Assembly (NCBI GenBank): GCA_018820205.1
Contig: JAHJOK010000054.1
Coordinates: forward strand, 1-33,765
DNA from: Alphaproteobacteria bacterium
GTDB taxonomy: Bacteria > Pseudomonadota > Alphaproteobacteria > Caulobacterales > Caulobacteraceae
Direction: 5' to 3'
DNA: 33,765 bases
Shown: piece by piece, positions 6,762 to 17,242 of the stretch
Layout: each line of letters begins with the position of its first letter
How positions within the stretch are numbered: the first letter of the stretch is position 1
Notes under the pieces: model-generated
What the model was told of the DNA's origin: nothing
Seen by the model: only the letters and a program-made list of their open reading frames with translations
Databases searched by the model: none
Made by a program: the position numbers and the translations under genes

Positions 6762-7820
6762 TTACAGCGCCTTCGCCGAATCCCTGATCACCAGTGACGG
6801 GCGGACCTCGGGCTGATCCAGCTTGGCGGGGTCGAGCCCGCGCATGGGCGCCAGCAGCTTTTCCGCCGCCATCCGGCCCATGTCGCGGATCGGCAGACGA
6901 ACCGATGTCAGATTGGGCCAGACCCGCGACGCCATCGGCAGGTCGTCATAGCCGACCACGCTGAGGTCGCGCGGAATCTCCATGCCCATGTCGCGCGCGA
7001 CCTTGAACACGCCCAGCGCCATTTCGTCGTTGCCGGTGAAGATGGCCGTGGGGCGCGGGTCCAGCGAAAGCAGCGTCTTCGCCGCCTCGACGCCCGATTC
7101 GAACGTATAGGCGCCGGCGGCGACATAGCGGTCGTCCAGGGTGATGCCCCTTTCGGCCAGGCCTTCGCGGAAGCCTCCGCCGCGCACGGCGCTGGAGCGG
7201 AACAGGGCCGGGCCGGAGATGAATCCGATGCGGGTGTGGCCCAAGTCGGCCAGATGCCTTCCCGCCTCGGCCGCGCCCAGATGATCGTTGGTGACCAGCA
7301 TGGCGCCCGGACCGTCCAGCGACACCGAGGCGATACGCACATATGGGCAATCCAGGTCGCGCAGTACGTCGATGACCCGCTCGTCCTCCGACATCGAGGG
7401 GGGCAGGATGACTCCGAACAGCTTCTGGCGCTCGACGAAGGTGCGGATATCGGCGACGACCGTGTCCGCGGTCCGCAGGCAGGGGTGCACGACCAGCTCC
7501 AGCCCAGACCCGCGCAGGGCGTCCAGCACCCCCTGCTGCATGTTCACGACATAGTTCGGACTGGGGTTGTCGTAGATCAGCCCGACCAGGAAGGACCGGC
7601 GGAAGGCAAGGCCGCGCGCCTGAAGGTCGGGGACGAAACCCAGTTCGGCGATCACCGCGTTGACCCGGACGCGGGTCTCTTCGCGGACGAAGGGCGACTG
7701 GTTGATGACCCGTGAGACGGTCTTCTTGGAGACCTCGGCTACGCGCGCCACGTCATTGATCGTGGGCCGTTTTCCGGGCTTTGTCGCGGCGCGGGCGGTG
7801 GGCGTGTCGTCGTCGGTCAA
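6762..7820 (-). CDS. LacI-family transcriptional regulator of the pectin/hexuronate locus
   Basis: A LacI/GalR-type repressor. An N-terminal helix-turn-helix (PTINDVARVAEVSKKTVSRVINQSPFV) is followed by hinge residues and a periplasmic-binding-protein-like sensor domain (VGLIYDNPSPNYV, VTNDHLGAAEAGRHLADLGH, AIFTGNDEMALGV, DLSVVGYDDLPMA). I chose the TTG at 7820 because AAGAGG lies 6 bp upstream and 18 residues then precede the HTH, as is usual. The in-frame ATGs at 7877 and 7940 would place 58 or more non-conserved residues before it, and the 7940 start would put the 7916-7929 operator inside the coding sequence. It sits between isomerase and hydratase/transporter genes and very likely binds the three shared sites, including one in its own control region. 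Confidence 0.85.
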   Translation of the reverse strand: MTDDDTPTARAATKPGKRPTINDVARVAEVSKKTVSRVINQSPFVREETRVRVNAVIAELGFVPDLQARGLAFRRSFLVGLIYDNPSPNYVVNMQQGVLDALRGSGLELVVHPCLRTADTVVADIRTFVERQKLFGVILPPSMSEDERVIDVLRDLDCPYVRIASVSLDGPGAMLVTNDHLGAAEAGRHLADLGHTRIGFISGPALFRSSAVRGGGFREGLAERGITLDDRYVAAGAYTFESGVEAAKTLLSLDPRPTAIFTGNDEMALGVFKVARDMGMEIPRDLSVVGYDDLPMASRVWPNLTSVRLPIRDMGRMAAEKLLAPMRGLDPAKLDQPEVRPSLVIRDSAKAL

Positions 7821-7914
7821 GCTCGACCTCTTGCTGTGAGCCGCCAAGCCATACAACCGGTCCCGCCGCTGCGCCATGCCCGCACGCGTCTTCGCCCCGT
7901 TCGACGCAAGCCCG

Positions 7915-7944
7915 TTGACACCGGTTTCCTTCCCCTTCAATCAT
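7915..7944 (+). promoter_or_regulatory. Putative promoter with overlapping operator for the hydratase-exuT unit
   Basis: TTGACA at 7915-7920 could serve as a -35 element, followed at 18 bp by AATCAT at 7939-7944 as a weak -10. The 14-bp operator TGACACCGGTTTCC occupies 7916-7929 and therefore covers the -35 box, a geometry fitting simple repression. The same site lies upstream of lacI on the other strand, allowing autoregulation. Confidence 0.5.
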
Positions 7945-8029
7945 CATCGTCCGACGACAAGATCGGCAACTGACAAATAACATCGGGACGCGGCGTGAAG
8001 GGCATTCAACATCATTCGGCGGTCGCGTC

Positions 8030-8842
8030 GTGAGCGCGGCGGACGCCCACGGCCTGCACGACGCCGCGTCGGACATCGCCGCGCGCTTCGTCGAGGCGCG
8101 GCTGAGCCTGACCGCCCTGCCGGACTATCCGGGCGAGCGTCCGCTGGACATGGCCGCGGCCTATGCGACGCAGGAGATCGCCATCGGCCTGTTCCCCGAC
8201 GAGATCATCGGCTGGAAGGTCGGGATGGTGCCGCCGACGCAGCAGCCCACCCTGAAGGCCCACCGTCTCGCCGGTCCGATCTTCCGGCGCAATCTGTGGG
8301 CCGTCTCATCCGAACCGACGCCCCTGCCGGCGATCGTGGGCGGGTTCGCCGCGGTGGAGGCCGAGTTCGTGGCCCGGATCGGCAAGGTCGATCCATCCAG
8401 GACGGACTGGACGCTGGACGAGGCGACGGCGGCCGTCACGGCCATGTATATCGGGGTCGAACTGGCCGGCAGCCCTCTGTCGACGATCAACGACCTGGGC
8501 TCGGCCGTCGTCGCCTCCGACTTCGGCAACAACGGCGGCCTGGTGCTGGGCGCCGAGATCCAGGACTGGGCGGCCCGGCTGGACGGGATCGAGGTCGAAA
8601 CCGTCATCGACGGCGAGATCATCGGCAAGGCGACAGCCGACTCCATTCCGATGGGCATTCTGGAATCGGTGCGATTCCTGATCGAAAACCTGGCGCGTCG
8701 CGGACGGCCGGTGACGGAGGGGGCGCTGATCTCCACCGGCGCCGTCACCGGCGTGCACCGCGTCGAGATCGGAGCCCAATCCCTCTGCGCCTTCTCCGGG
8801 GTCGGGGAGATTCATTGCTCGGTGATTCCGGCCCGGGCTTAG
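8030..8842 (+). CDS. 2-keto-4-pentenoate hydratase-like protein (MhpD/FAH superfamily)
   Basis: A 270-residue cytoplasmic protein matching the MhpD/DmpE branch of the fumarylacetoacetate hydrolase fold: IIGWKVGMVPPTQQ near residue 60, FAAVEAEFVARIG near 105, MYIGVELAGSP near 142, DFGNNGGLVLGAEI near 167, and ISTGAVTGVHRVEIG near 238. Classical members hydrate 2-hydroxypentadienoate in aromatic degradation, and relatives act on 2-keto-3-deoxy sugar acids. No aromatic-pathway genes are nearby. Its position between the hexuronate regulator and transporter suggests a keto-deoxy acid substrate from uronates, which is inference. The start is GTG without a convincing ribosome site, so the N-terminus is uncertain. 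Confidence 0.8.
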   Translation: MSAADAHGLHDAASDIAARFVEARLSLTALPDYPGERPLDMAAAYATQEIAIGLFPDEIIGWKVGMVPPTQQPTLKAHRLAGPIFRRNLWAVSSEPTPLPAIVGGFAAVEAEFVARIGKVDPSRTDWTLDEATAAVTAMYIGVELAGSPLSTINDLGSAVVASDFGNNGGLVLGAEIQDWAARLDGIEVETVIDGEIIGKATADSIPMGILESVRFLIENLARRGRPVTEGALISTGAVTGVHRVEIGAQSLCAFSGVGEIHCSVIPARA

Positions 8843-8930
8843 GCTTGTATGATGTTTGCGCCAGCCCGCCCGATCTTTCGGAACCAGGAGCGGGACGCGC
8901 GAGGAAACCAGTAGACAGGACGGCCAACGC

Positions 8931-10214
8931 ATGACCGACACGACCCAGACCCCGATCGGGATCAAGGCGCCGGCGCCCGGCAAATATCGCTGGCTGATCA
9001 TGTGGCTGCTGTTCGCGGCCATGGTCATCAACTACGTCGATCGCCAGATGATCGGCGTCCTGAAGCCGACCCTGTCGACCGAGTTCGGCTGGTCCGAAAC
9101 CGACTACGCCAACATCGTCTTCTGGTTCCAGGCGTCCTACGCCGTGGCCTATGCGATCTGGGGCCGGATCATGGACCGGATCGGCGCGCGCTTCGGTCTC
9201 GGCATCGCGTTCGCTATCTGGCAGATCGGCCATATCCTGCACGGCGGCGCGCGAGACCTGACCCATTTCATCATGGCGCGGATGCTGCTGGGCGTCGGTG
9301 AGGCCGGGGGGTTCCCGGGGGGCATCAAGGCGGTCACCGAGTGGTTCCCCAAGAAGGAACGCGCCCTGGCCACCGGCCTGTTCAACGCGGGCACCAATAT
9401 CGGGGCCATCGTCACGCCTCTGATCGTGCCGGCCCTGGTGCTGTCGGTCGGCTGGCAGATGACCTTCGTGATCACCGGCCTGCTGGGCCTGATCTGGCTG
9501 CCGATCTGGTTGCTGGTCTATCGCAAGCCGCGAGACCAGAAGCGTCTGTCGGCCGCCGAGCTGGCCTATATCGAACAGGATGCGCCGGATCCGGTCGAGA
9601 AGATCGGCTGGCTGAAGCTGCTGACGGTCAAGGAAACCTGGGCCTATGCGCTGGGCAAATTCCTGATCGATCCGGTCTGGTGGATGTTCCTGTTCTGGCT
9701 GCCGGACTTCCTGGGCAAGCGCTACGGCCTGGATCTGAAGACGTTCGGCCCGCCGCTGATCGCCATCTATCTGCTCAGCGACGTCGGATCGGTCGGGGGC
9801 GGCTGGCTGTCCTCGCGCATGATGCATATGGGGATCAGCCTGAACACCGCGCGCAAGCTGACCATGCTGATCTGCGCCCTGTTGGCCCTGCCGGTCATGT
9901 TCGCCTCGTTCGCATCGAACGTCTGGATCGCCGTGTTGATCATCGGCGTCGCGACGGCCGCGCACCAGGGCTTTTCGGCCAACCTCTACGCCCTGCCCGG
10001 CGACGTCTTCCCGCGTTCGGCGGTGGGATCAGTGGTCGGCATCGGCGGCATGCTGGGCGGGATCGGCGGCATGGTGTTCTCGAAATACATCGGCCAGGTG
10101 CTGGAAGATCTCGGCACCTATACGCCGATCTTCGTGGTCGCCGGTTCGGCCTATCTGGTGGCCCTGCTGGTCGTTCACCTGCTGGTTCCGAAATACGCGC
10201 CGGCGAAGGTCTGA
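8931..10214 (+). CDS. exuT: Hexuronate transporter, MFS anion:cation symporter family
   Basis: A major-facilitator protein of 427 residues with about 12 predicted membrane helices, expected in the inner membrane. It resembles ExuT, the proton-coupled importer of galacturonate and glucuronate: KYRWLIMWLLFAAMVINYVDRQ at the start, then FGWSETDYANIVFWFQASYAVAYAIWGRIMDRIGARFG and GVGEAGGFPGGIKAVTEWFPKKERALATGLFNAGTNIGAI. ATG 8931 was chosen because helix 1 follows after about 20 residues; an upstream in-frame ATG at 8856 adds a non-conserved segment. The gene follows the hydratase by 88 bp and a strong terminator closes the unit. Substrate specificity (galacturonate, glucuronate or unsaturated derivatives) is inferred from context. 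Confidence 0.88.
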   Translation: MTDTTQTPIGIKAPAPGKYRWLIMWLLFAAMVINYVDRQMIGVLKPTLSTEFGWSETDYANIVFWFQASYAVAYAIWGRIMDRIGARFGLGIAFAIWQIGHILHGGARDLTHFIMARMLLGVGEAGGFPGGIKAVTEWFPKKERALATGLFNAGTNIGAIVTPLIVPALVLSVGWQMTFVITGLLGLIWLPIWLLVYRKPRDQKRLSAAELAYIEQDAPDPVEKIGWLKLLTVKETWAYALGKFLIDPVWWMFLFWLPDFLGKRYGLDLKTFGPPLIAIYLLSDVGSVGGGWLSSRMMHMGISLNTARKLTMLICALLALPVMFASFASNVWIAVLIIGVATAAHQGFSANLYALPGDVFPRSAVGSVVGIGGMLGGIGGMVFSKYIGQVLEDLGTYTPIFVVAGSAYLVALLVVHLLVPKYAPAKV

Positions 10215-10251
10215 GCCGGCCCCGACCGGACTGAAGCGCTGGACTGAAGAG

Positions 10252-10288
10252 GGCGGGAGTCGCAATAGAAGCGGCTCTCGCCTTTTTT
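10252..10288 (+). terminator. Rho-independent terminator after exuT
   Basis: A 12-bp stem (10252-10263 with 10271-10282, two G-U pairs) with a 7-nt loop is followed by six T residues. It ends only 10 bp before the mutA start, so mutA transcription must begin within or upstream of it, or depend on read-through. Confidence 0.85.
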
Positions 10289-10298
10289 CGGAGCCCGC

Positions 10299-11687
10299 AT
10301 GTCCAAGCCCTTCCCGATTCCGTCGCCGGCCGACTGGCGCGTCGAGGCGGAGAAGTCGCTGAAGGGCCGACCGATCGAGGGGCTGATCCATCTCGACGCC
10401 GATCACCTGACGACGCGGCCGCTGTATGGCCGCGCCAATGCGACAGAGGCCGTGTTCGCGCCCCGGCCGTCGGACGCCGAGGGTCGCGCCTGGGACCTGC
10501 GCACCGGGGTCGAGGGCGACGCGCCCGAGGCGGTCAACGCGGCGGTGCTGGCCGATCTGGAGGGCGGGGCGGCGTCGGTCATCGTGTCGGGGGCGGTGCT
10601 GGCCGATTCCGAACCCCTGGCGCGCGCCCTTGCGGGCGTGGCGCTGGAACTGGCGCCCGTCGGACTGGATGGCGGGCTGGATGGCCCAGACGCCGCCAAT
10701 GCGCTGGCCGTCGTGGCCAAGGGGTCGCCGCGTGCGCGACTGGTGTTCCACATGGATCCGCTGAGCGAGTTTGCCGCGACCGGCGGTTCACCCCGGTCGA
10801 TCGAGGAGCATGTCGGTCTGGCCGCAAATACGGCCGCGCGCCACGCCGGGGCCTATCCCGAGGCGTCCTTCTTTCTGGCGACCGGCCGGGCGGCGCACGA
10901 GGCGGGCGGATCGGCGGGGCAGGAACTGGGCTTTGCCGCCGCCGCCGGCGTTGCGTATCTGAACGCCGCCGTCGAGGCGGGCCTGGCGATCGAGCGGGCG
11001 CTTGCGGGAACGGTGCTGGGCGTCAGCGTCGATGCCGAATATTTCGACAGCCTGGCCAAGGTGCGGGCGCTGCGTCTGATCTGGCGTTCGATCAGCCGGG
11101 CGTTCGGACACGAAACTCCCGCCGTGATCGAGGCGCGGTCGTCGCGCCGGATGCTGGCGGCCACGGACCCCTGGCCCAACCTTCTGCGGCTGACGGCCGC
11201 GGGGTTCGCCGGGGCCGTCGGGGGGGCGGACGCCGTGGTGCTGGACGGGTTCAGCCAGGCGGTCGGGCGGCCCGACGCCTTCGCCCGCAGACAGGCGCGC
11301 AACACCCAGATCATCCTGATGGAAGAGGCGCACATCGGCCGCGTCGCCGATCCGGCCGCAGGATCCTGGTATCTGGACCACCGCACGCGCGACCTCGCCG
11401 AGGCGGGCTGGGCCGAGTTCCAGCGCATCGAGCGCGAGGGCGGCATCGTCGCCTCGCTGCGCGGCGGGGCTGTGCAACAGCGGATCGCCGCGTCGCGCAC
11501 GGCGGGCAAGGCCGCTCTCTCCGAAGGCGGCGGCCAGATGGTGGGGGTGACCAAATTCGTCGACGCCAACGTCCGCCCCGTGTCGGCCGAACCCGCCGCG
11601 ACGACCACGTCTGCATCCGGCGGCGACCGCTGTCCGCCCCTGCCGCCGCTCCGCTGGGCCGAAGCCTTCGAAGGAGAAGCGGCATGA
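10299..11687 (+). CDS. mutA: Methylmalonyl-CoA mutase small (beta) subunit
   Basis: MutA is the non-cobalamin partner of MutB in methylmalonyl-CoA mutase, which interconverts methylmalonyl-CoA and succinyl-CoA in propionate metabolism. The 462-residue protein has the mutase barrel pattern: [48 protein letters not shown], then [35 protein letters not shown] and [10 protein letters not shown]. It is shorter than two-domain MutA proteins (about 600) and ends after the barrel without the degenerate cobalamin-binding domain. The last 35 residues are low complexity. Its TGA at 11685-11687 overlaps an ATG (11684), a relic of a tight junction with mutB that a repeat has since separated. Confidence 0.92.
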   Translation: MSKPFPIPSPADWRVEAEKSLKGRPIEGLIHLDADHLTTRPLYGRANATEAVFAPRPSDAEGRAWDLRTGVEGDAPEAVNAAVLADLEGGAASVIVSGAVLADSEPLARALAGVALELAPVGLDGGLDGPDAANALAVVAKGSPRARLVFHMDPLSEFAATGGSPRSIEEHVGLAANTAARHAGAYPEASFFLATGRAAHEAGGSAGQELGFAAAAGVAYLNAAVEAGLAIERALAGTVLGVSVDAEYFDSLAKVRALRLIWRSISRAFGHETPAVIEARSSRRMLAATDPWPNLLRLTAAGFAGAVGGADAVVLDGFSQAVGRPDAFARRQARNTQIILMEEAHIGRVADPAAGSWYLDHRTRDLAEAGWAEFQRIEREGGIVASLRGGAVQQRIAASRTAGKAALSEGGGQMVGVTKFVDANVRPVSAEPAATTTSASGGDRCPPLPPLRWAEAFEGEAA

Positions 11688-11841
11688 TTTCTTGTTCCGC
11701 GCATCCCCGCGAAGGCGGGGACCCAGGTTTCAGCTGCCCCTCGGTGCGTGGGATCACGGTCATCGCGCGCCCGGTCCCGCCTATCGCTCAAAGCACCGGG
11801 TCCCCGCCTTCGCGGGGATGCACGGGATTTGGAGCAGCGGC

Positions 11842-11846
<5 letters not shown>
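11673..11846. repeat. Palindromic element between mutA and mutB with duplicated flanks
   Basis: A perfect 24-bp inverted repeat (11701-11724 and 11798-11821) encloses 73 bp. Each arm contains a CCCCGC-GAAG-GCGGGG hairpin. The element is flanked by near-identical 16-bp direct repeats (11673-11688 and 11831-11846, 15 of 16 matching) that contain the mutA stop/mutB start junction. This is the pattern expected from insertion with target duplication, or from tandem duplication of the junction. Confidence 0.8.
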
Positions 11847-13986
<2,140 letters not shown>

Positions 13987-13989
13987 GCC

Positions 13990-14397
13990 TCAGGGGCGGC
14001 TGCGAGACGGCAGGGCCTCGACCTCGGCCTCGCTCAGGCTGCGGACGATGCGGGCGAAGCATGGGCCCTGACGAAGGGTGGAGCCGCGCACGAGGATGTT
14101 GGCGCTGTCGCCCACGCACAACCGGCTGGACGAACCGGCGGCCGGGGTGATCGTGATGGTGTTGGCCTGCTCCAGATCGAAGCAGCCCGACGTCCGGGCC
14201 TCGAACACGTCGCCGCCGAGGGCTCTGACAAACAGGTTCTGTTCGTCGCCGCCCCGGAAATTGACGATCTGCTGAGGGCGGAAACAAGGGGCGGCGGCGC
14301 TGTCGCCCATGTCGGCACGGGCGCCGGGGCCGCCCGCGCCCATGGGGGCGCAAGCCGAGAGGGCGGCGGCGAAGAGGATGGCGATGGATGGGCGCAT
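13990..14397 (-). CDS. Small lipoprotein, DUF6491-like
   Basis: A 135-residue protein with a lipoprotein signal (MRPSIAILFAAALSAC, lipobox LSAC at 13-16) and a Gly-rich linker. The compact C-terminal domain contains CFRPQQIVNFRGGDEQNLFVRALGGDVFEA, SGCFDLE and LCVGDSANI...GPCFARIVRSLSEAE. Four cysteines in the mature domain suggest disulfides in the periplasm. The pattern fits the uncharacterised DUF6491 family as I recall it; the function is unknown. It lies 28 bp downstream of mnmC on the same strand, with its own GGAG ribosome site 6 bp before ATG. Confidence 0.75.
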   Translation of the reverse strand: MRPSIAILFAAALSACAPMGAGGPGARADMGDSAAAPCFRPQQIVNFRGGDEQNLFVRALGGDVFEARTSGCFDLEQANTITITPAAGSSSRLCVGDSANILVRGSTLRQGPCFARIVRSLSEAEVEALPSRSRP

Positions 14398-14425
14398 CGA
14401 GGTCTCCTGTCGGTGACGTTACTGA

Positions 14426-16243
14426 CTAAGCGTCTGCGCCCGCGCGCGGTTGCGCAAGGGGGGCGAGGGCCGCGCGCGACGGACTGATCCGCGCGGAAAT
14501 GTCTGCCGGCAATGGCGAGGGCCGGTCCAGAACCAGCGCCGCCAGATGCTCGCCCAGCAGCGGCGCCAGACAGAAGCCGCGTGATCCCAGCCCGCCCAGG
14601 ACGAACAGGCCCGGGCGGCCCGGCACGGCCCCGGCGATCGGAAGGCGATCCCGCGTCGTCGCCCGGACGGCTGCGCGGGACCGGATCGCGGCGCTGTCGA
14701 TGCGCCCGGCCAGTTCCGGCAGCCTCGCCTCGAGCGTCGCGAGGTTGCGCGCGGTGTCCTGGGCCCTGACGTCGCGCCCGACGTCGCTCCGGTCGTGGGT
14801 GGCGCCGAACAGCATGCCGTCCGCTGTCGGCGCGACATAGCCGCCCCAGGCGACGGCCGGCGGGGGCGGCCCCTCGACCCATTCGGCCTGGCCGCGGACC
14901 GGGGACGTGGGGATTTCGGGCAGGAGGCCTGTCGTCTCCGCCCCGGCGCAGACGACGATGTTCGCGGCTTCGGCCAGGCGCAGGCCGTCGGCGTCCACGA
15001 CGCGCCAGCCCCCTGGAGCCGCCTCGATGCGGGCCGCTCGCCCTGGCCGGATCGTGACGCCGTCGAGCAAGGCGGACAGGATGACGGCGGGCGCGACGGT
15101 CAGGGCCGACGCCATGGTGAGCGCGGGCCCCTCGACGGGTTCTGCGAGCGCGGCTGTCGCCTGGCCGACGTCCAGCAGCTTCATGGCGTCGGGCGGCCAG
15201 ATCGGTTGATCGACGATGCGGCCGAAGCGGGCGGCCTCGCGCTCGGTTCCGACCAGTTGCATGACGCCTCGCGCCAGGATCGCGCCGGGAATGTCGCGAT
15301 ATAGGGCGCCGGCGCGCTCGAGCGACTGGGAGAACAGGGCGGCGACCGTCGCGTCGCCGAGGTCGAAACGGGCGGTGACGAGCGCGGCCGGGAAGCCGGA
15401 GGCCCCGGCGCCGTGACCCTCGGCCTCGATCAAAACGACTTCGCAGCCCTGGGCGGCCAGCCCCCGGGCGACCGAGGCGCCGGCGACGCCCGCGCCGATG
15501 ACGATCACCGACGGCGGCGAGGGAGGGAGGCGGGCGGGGTCGGACCGACGCGCTTCCAGCCGTTCGCGCTTGCGCCCGTGACCCGGCCGCTTCGCGACCT
15601 CGAACCCGCGTTCGGACAGGCCGCGGCGGACGGCGCCGGCGACGGTGAAGGTCGCCAGGCGCGCGTCGGGCGCCGAGCGTTCCGCGATCCGGTCCAGAAC
15701 GTCGTCGGACCACATGTCGGGGTTCACGGACGGCGCGAACCCGTCGAGAAACCAGGCGTCAGCCCGCCCGGACCACTGCTGCAGCGCCCAGGCCGCTTCG
15801 CCGACGGCGATGTCCAGGACGGCGTGGAAGTCGGGCAGGTCGACCCGGTGAAAGCCCGGCGTGTTTGGCGGCCAGGCGGCCAGCATCGCCTCAGACGCCG
15901 CGTGCAGTTCGGGCCAGGCCGACAGGGCTCGACGCGCCTCGTCCCGGTCCAGCGGATATCCCTCGATCGAGAAGATGTTCAGGCGGCCCCCGGCGGGCCG
16001 GGTGCGACGCCACAGATCGAGCAGGGCGGCGATGTTCAGTCCGCTGCCGAAGCCCAGTTCCGCGACGGTGAAATGTCGACGGTCCCGCCAGGCCTCGGGC
16101 ATGCCGCAGCCTGACAGGAAGACCGTCCGGGTCTCCGCCAGCCCGTCCTCCGCCGAGAAATAGACGTCATCGAACCGGCCGGAGCGGGGTTCGCCCGCAT
16201 TGGTCCAGACCAGGCGCGGATTGCGGTCGTCGGCATCGGTCAT
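14426..16243 (-). CDS. mnmC: Bifunctional tRNA mnm5s2U34 biosynthesis protein MnmC
   Basis: MnmC completes 5-methylaminomethyl-2-thiouridine at the tRNA wobble position. Its FAD domain removes the carboxymethyl group and its SAM domain methylates the resulting amine. The 605-residue protein shows both parts. The N-terminal methyltransferase has AELGFGSGLN (61-70) and DGFAPSVNPDMW (167-178). The FAD domain begins near residue 246 with VIVIGAGVAGASVARG (GxGxxG at 250-255) and continues to a C-terminal GLGSRGFCLAPLLGEHLAAL segment. Length and domain order match full MnmC. The gene is preceded by a terminator for the upstream lipoprotein and followed by the DUF6491-like gene. Confidence 0.93.
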   Translation of the reverse strand: MTDADDRNPRLVWTNAGEPRSGRFDDVYFSAEDGLAETRTVFLSGCGMPEAWRDRRHFTVAELGFGSGLNIAALLDLWRRTRPAGGRLNIFSIEGYPLDRDEARRALSAWPELHAASEAMLAAWPPNTPGFHRVDLPDFHAVLDIAVGEAAWALQQWSGRADAWFLDGFAPSVNPDMWSDDVLDRIAERSAPDARLATFTVAGAVRRGLSERGFEVAKRPGHGRKRERLEARRSDPARLPPSPPSVIVIGAGVAGASVARGLAAQGCEVVLIEAEGHGAGASGFPAALVTARFDLGDATVAALFSQSLERAGALYRDIPGAILARGVMQLVGTEREAARFGRIVDQPIWPPDAMKLLDVGQATAALAEPVEGPALTMASALTVAPAVILSALLDGVTIRPGRAARIEAAPGGWRVVDADGLRLAEAANIVVCAGAETTGLLPEIPTSPVRGQAEWVEGPPPPAVAWGGYVAPTADGMLFGATHDRSDVGRDVRAQDTARNLATLEARLPELAGRIDSAAIRSRAAVRATTRDRLPIAGAVPGRPGLFVLGGLGSRGFCLAPLLGEHLAALVLDRPSPLPADISARISPSRAALAPLAQPRAGADA

Positions 16244-16291
16244 CGCGGTGACCTATAGAGGCGTGACGCCGCTACGGCAGCGGCAGGCACG

Positions 16292-16323
16292 AAAAAAGGG
16301 GCCGCCCGCGGGCGACCCCTTTC
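16292..16323 (-). terminator. Rho-independent terminator of the lipoprotein cluster
   Basis: Read on the minus strand, a GGGG-CGCC-type stem (AAAGGGGTCGCCC / GGGCGGCCCCTTT) ends in six T residues. It lies 45 bp after the stop of the 88-residue lipoprotein and about 50 bp before mnmC, insulating the two. Confidence 0.85.
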
Positions 16324-16367
16324 CGACGGATCGGTCGAAACCGATCCGAACCTAGGACCGTGAGGTC

Positions 16368-16634
16368 TTAGTGAGCAGCCGGAGCTTCAGCAGCCGGGGC
16401 CATCGCGGCGTCGGCGGCAGGAGCCATGGCGCCTTCAGCGGCGGCCGAAGCTTCGCCAGCGGCGGCAGCGGCGTCGGTGGCGGCGGCGTCGGCGGTCGCA
16501 GCAGCGTCCGTGGCGGTGTCGGCGGCGGCAGCGGCGTCAGCCGAAGCGTCAGCGGCCTTGTCTTCAGCGGCGGGTTGGCAGGCGGCCAGGGTCAGAGCGG
16601 CGGCCGAGGCGGCGATCAGGGCGACGATGCGCAT
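16368..16634 (-). CDS. Small Ala-rich lipoprotein (third of tandem trio)
   Basis: An 88-residue predicted lipoprotein. The signal [19 protein letters not shown] ends in lipobox LAAC, and the mature part begins QPAAEDKAADASADAAA. The rest is almost only Ala, Asp, Thr, Glu, with a C-terminal AMAPAADAAMAPAAEAPAAH. The shared AACQPA start and MAPA motifs tie it to the two genes upstream. No enzymatic fold is visible; it could be an extended acidic or flexible envelope protein like Lpp-type spacers, but no heptad pattern is evident. The ribosome site GAAGGA lies inside a short palindrome (16644-16654). Confidence 0.75.
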   Translation of the reverse strand: MRIVALIAASAAALTLAACQPAAEDKAADASADAAAAADTATDAAATADAAATDAAAAAGEASAAAEGAMAPAADAAMAPAAEAPAAH

Positions 16635-16767
16635 GATTTATATCCTTCAGAAGGGGTTCAAGAGAGGTCATGAATCCTCTCCGTGCGGGAGATAACGGGA
16701 TCGTGAGCGGATTCGCAAGCGAATTCTCACGCGTTCGTGATCTCTTCACGCGGTGAAGCTTCGAAAC

Positions 16768-16786
16768 CCTTCAGACCGACTGAAGG
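16768..16786 (-). terminator. Possible weak terminator or attenuator hairpin between lipoprotein genes
   Basis: A perfect 7-bp stem (16768-16774 with 16780-16786), 5-nt loop. On the minus strand it is followed by GTTTCG, so the T tract is poor. It lies 40 bp past the stop of the 91-residue lipoprotein. A second imperfect stem at 16702-16730 (GTGAG...CTCAC) follows before the next gene. Confidence 0.45.
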
Positions 16787-16825
16787 CGGGACCGGATCGC
16801 TGGGCGCGACCCGGCCCCGGGGATA

Positions 16826-17101
16826 TCAGTTGGCCGGAGCCATCTTGTCGGATGCGGGATCCATTGCGCCATCGGCTGGGGCCATGGCGCCCTCGGCCGG
16901 GGCCATCGCGCCATCGGCCGGGGCCATCGCGCCGTCGGCGGGCGCCATAGCGCCATCGGCGGCGGGGGCCATGGCGTCCGAGGCCGGAGCCATCGCGCCG
17001 TCGGCGGATTCGGTCTTCTCTTCGGCGGCGGGCTGACAGGCGGCCAGGGAGACAGCGGCGACGCCAGCGGCCGCGACAGCGATCAGGTGACGGATGGACA
17101 T
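16826..17101 (-). CDS. Small lipoprotein with GAMAPAD heptad repeats (second of tandem trio)
   Basis: A 91-residue predicted lipoprotein. The signal is MSIRHLIAVAAAGVAAVSLAAC (lipobox LAAC), then QPAAEEKTESAD. From residue 34 to the end it consists of about eight copies of a 7-residue unit, GAMAPAD or close variants. The DNA copies are near-identical 21-bp tandem repeats (16832-17002), so the number of units could vary by slippage. Its acidic, Met/Pro-periodic tail is unlike a globular fold. Function unknown. The ribosome site is within a GGGG-TT-CCCC palindrome directly before ATG, as in the gene upstream. Confidence 0.75.
   Translation of the reverse strand: MSIRHLIAVAAAGVAAVSLAACQPAAEEKTESADGAMAPASDAMAPAADGAMAPADGAMAPADGAMAPAEGAMAPADGAMDPASDKMAPAN
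16832..17002 (-). repeat. 21-bp tandem repeats encoding GAMAPAD units
   Basis: About eight in-frame 21-bp units, differing at a few positions (GCCATCGGC/GCCGTCGGC variants), make up the 3' two-thirds of the 91-residue lipoprotein gene. Shorter versions of the same unit occur in the neighbouring genes at 16378-16440 and 17400-17455. Confidence 0.8.
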
Positions 17102-17157
17102 TGGGGAACCCCTCTGGATGACGGACGCGAGCCGACGGGCCGCAGCCTGGAAACGCG

Positions 17158-17183
17158 CTCGCGACCCCCATGGGGACCGCGAG
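17158..17183 (-). other. Hairpin between first and second lipoprotein genes
   Basis: CTCGCG and CGCGAG arms with an inner CCCC/GGGG pairing make a strong stem about 60 bp after the 108-residue gene and about 55 bp before the 91-residue gene. It may be a partial terminator or an mRNA processing/stability element. The T tract is weak (CGTTTCC). Confidence 0.5.
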
Positions 17184-17242
17184 CGACAAGTCTCGTTACG
17201 TCGAACGGTTCACGTCGGTTACACGCCGGCGTGAAGGCGAAC

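Noticed and set aside
11692..11841. Upstream extension of mutB
   Set aside because: The extra 50 codons fall in the palindromic element and give repeat-derived sequence; ATG 11842 has its own duplicated ribosome site.
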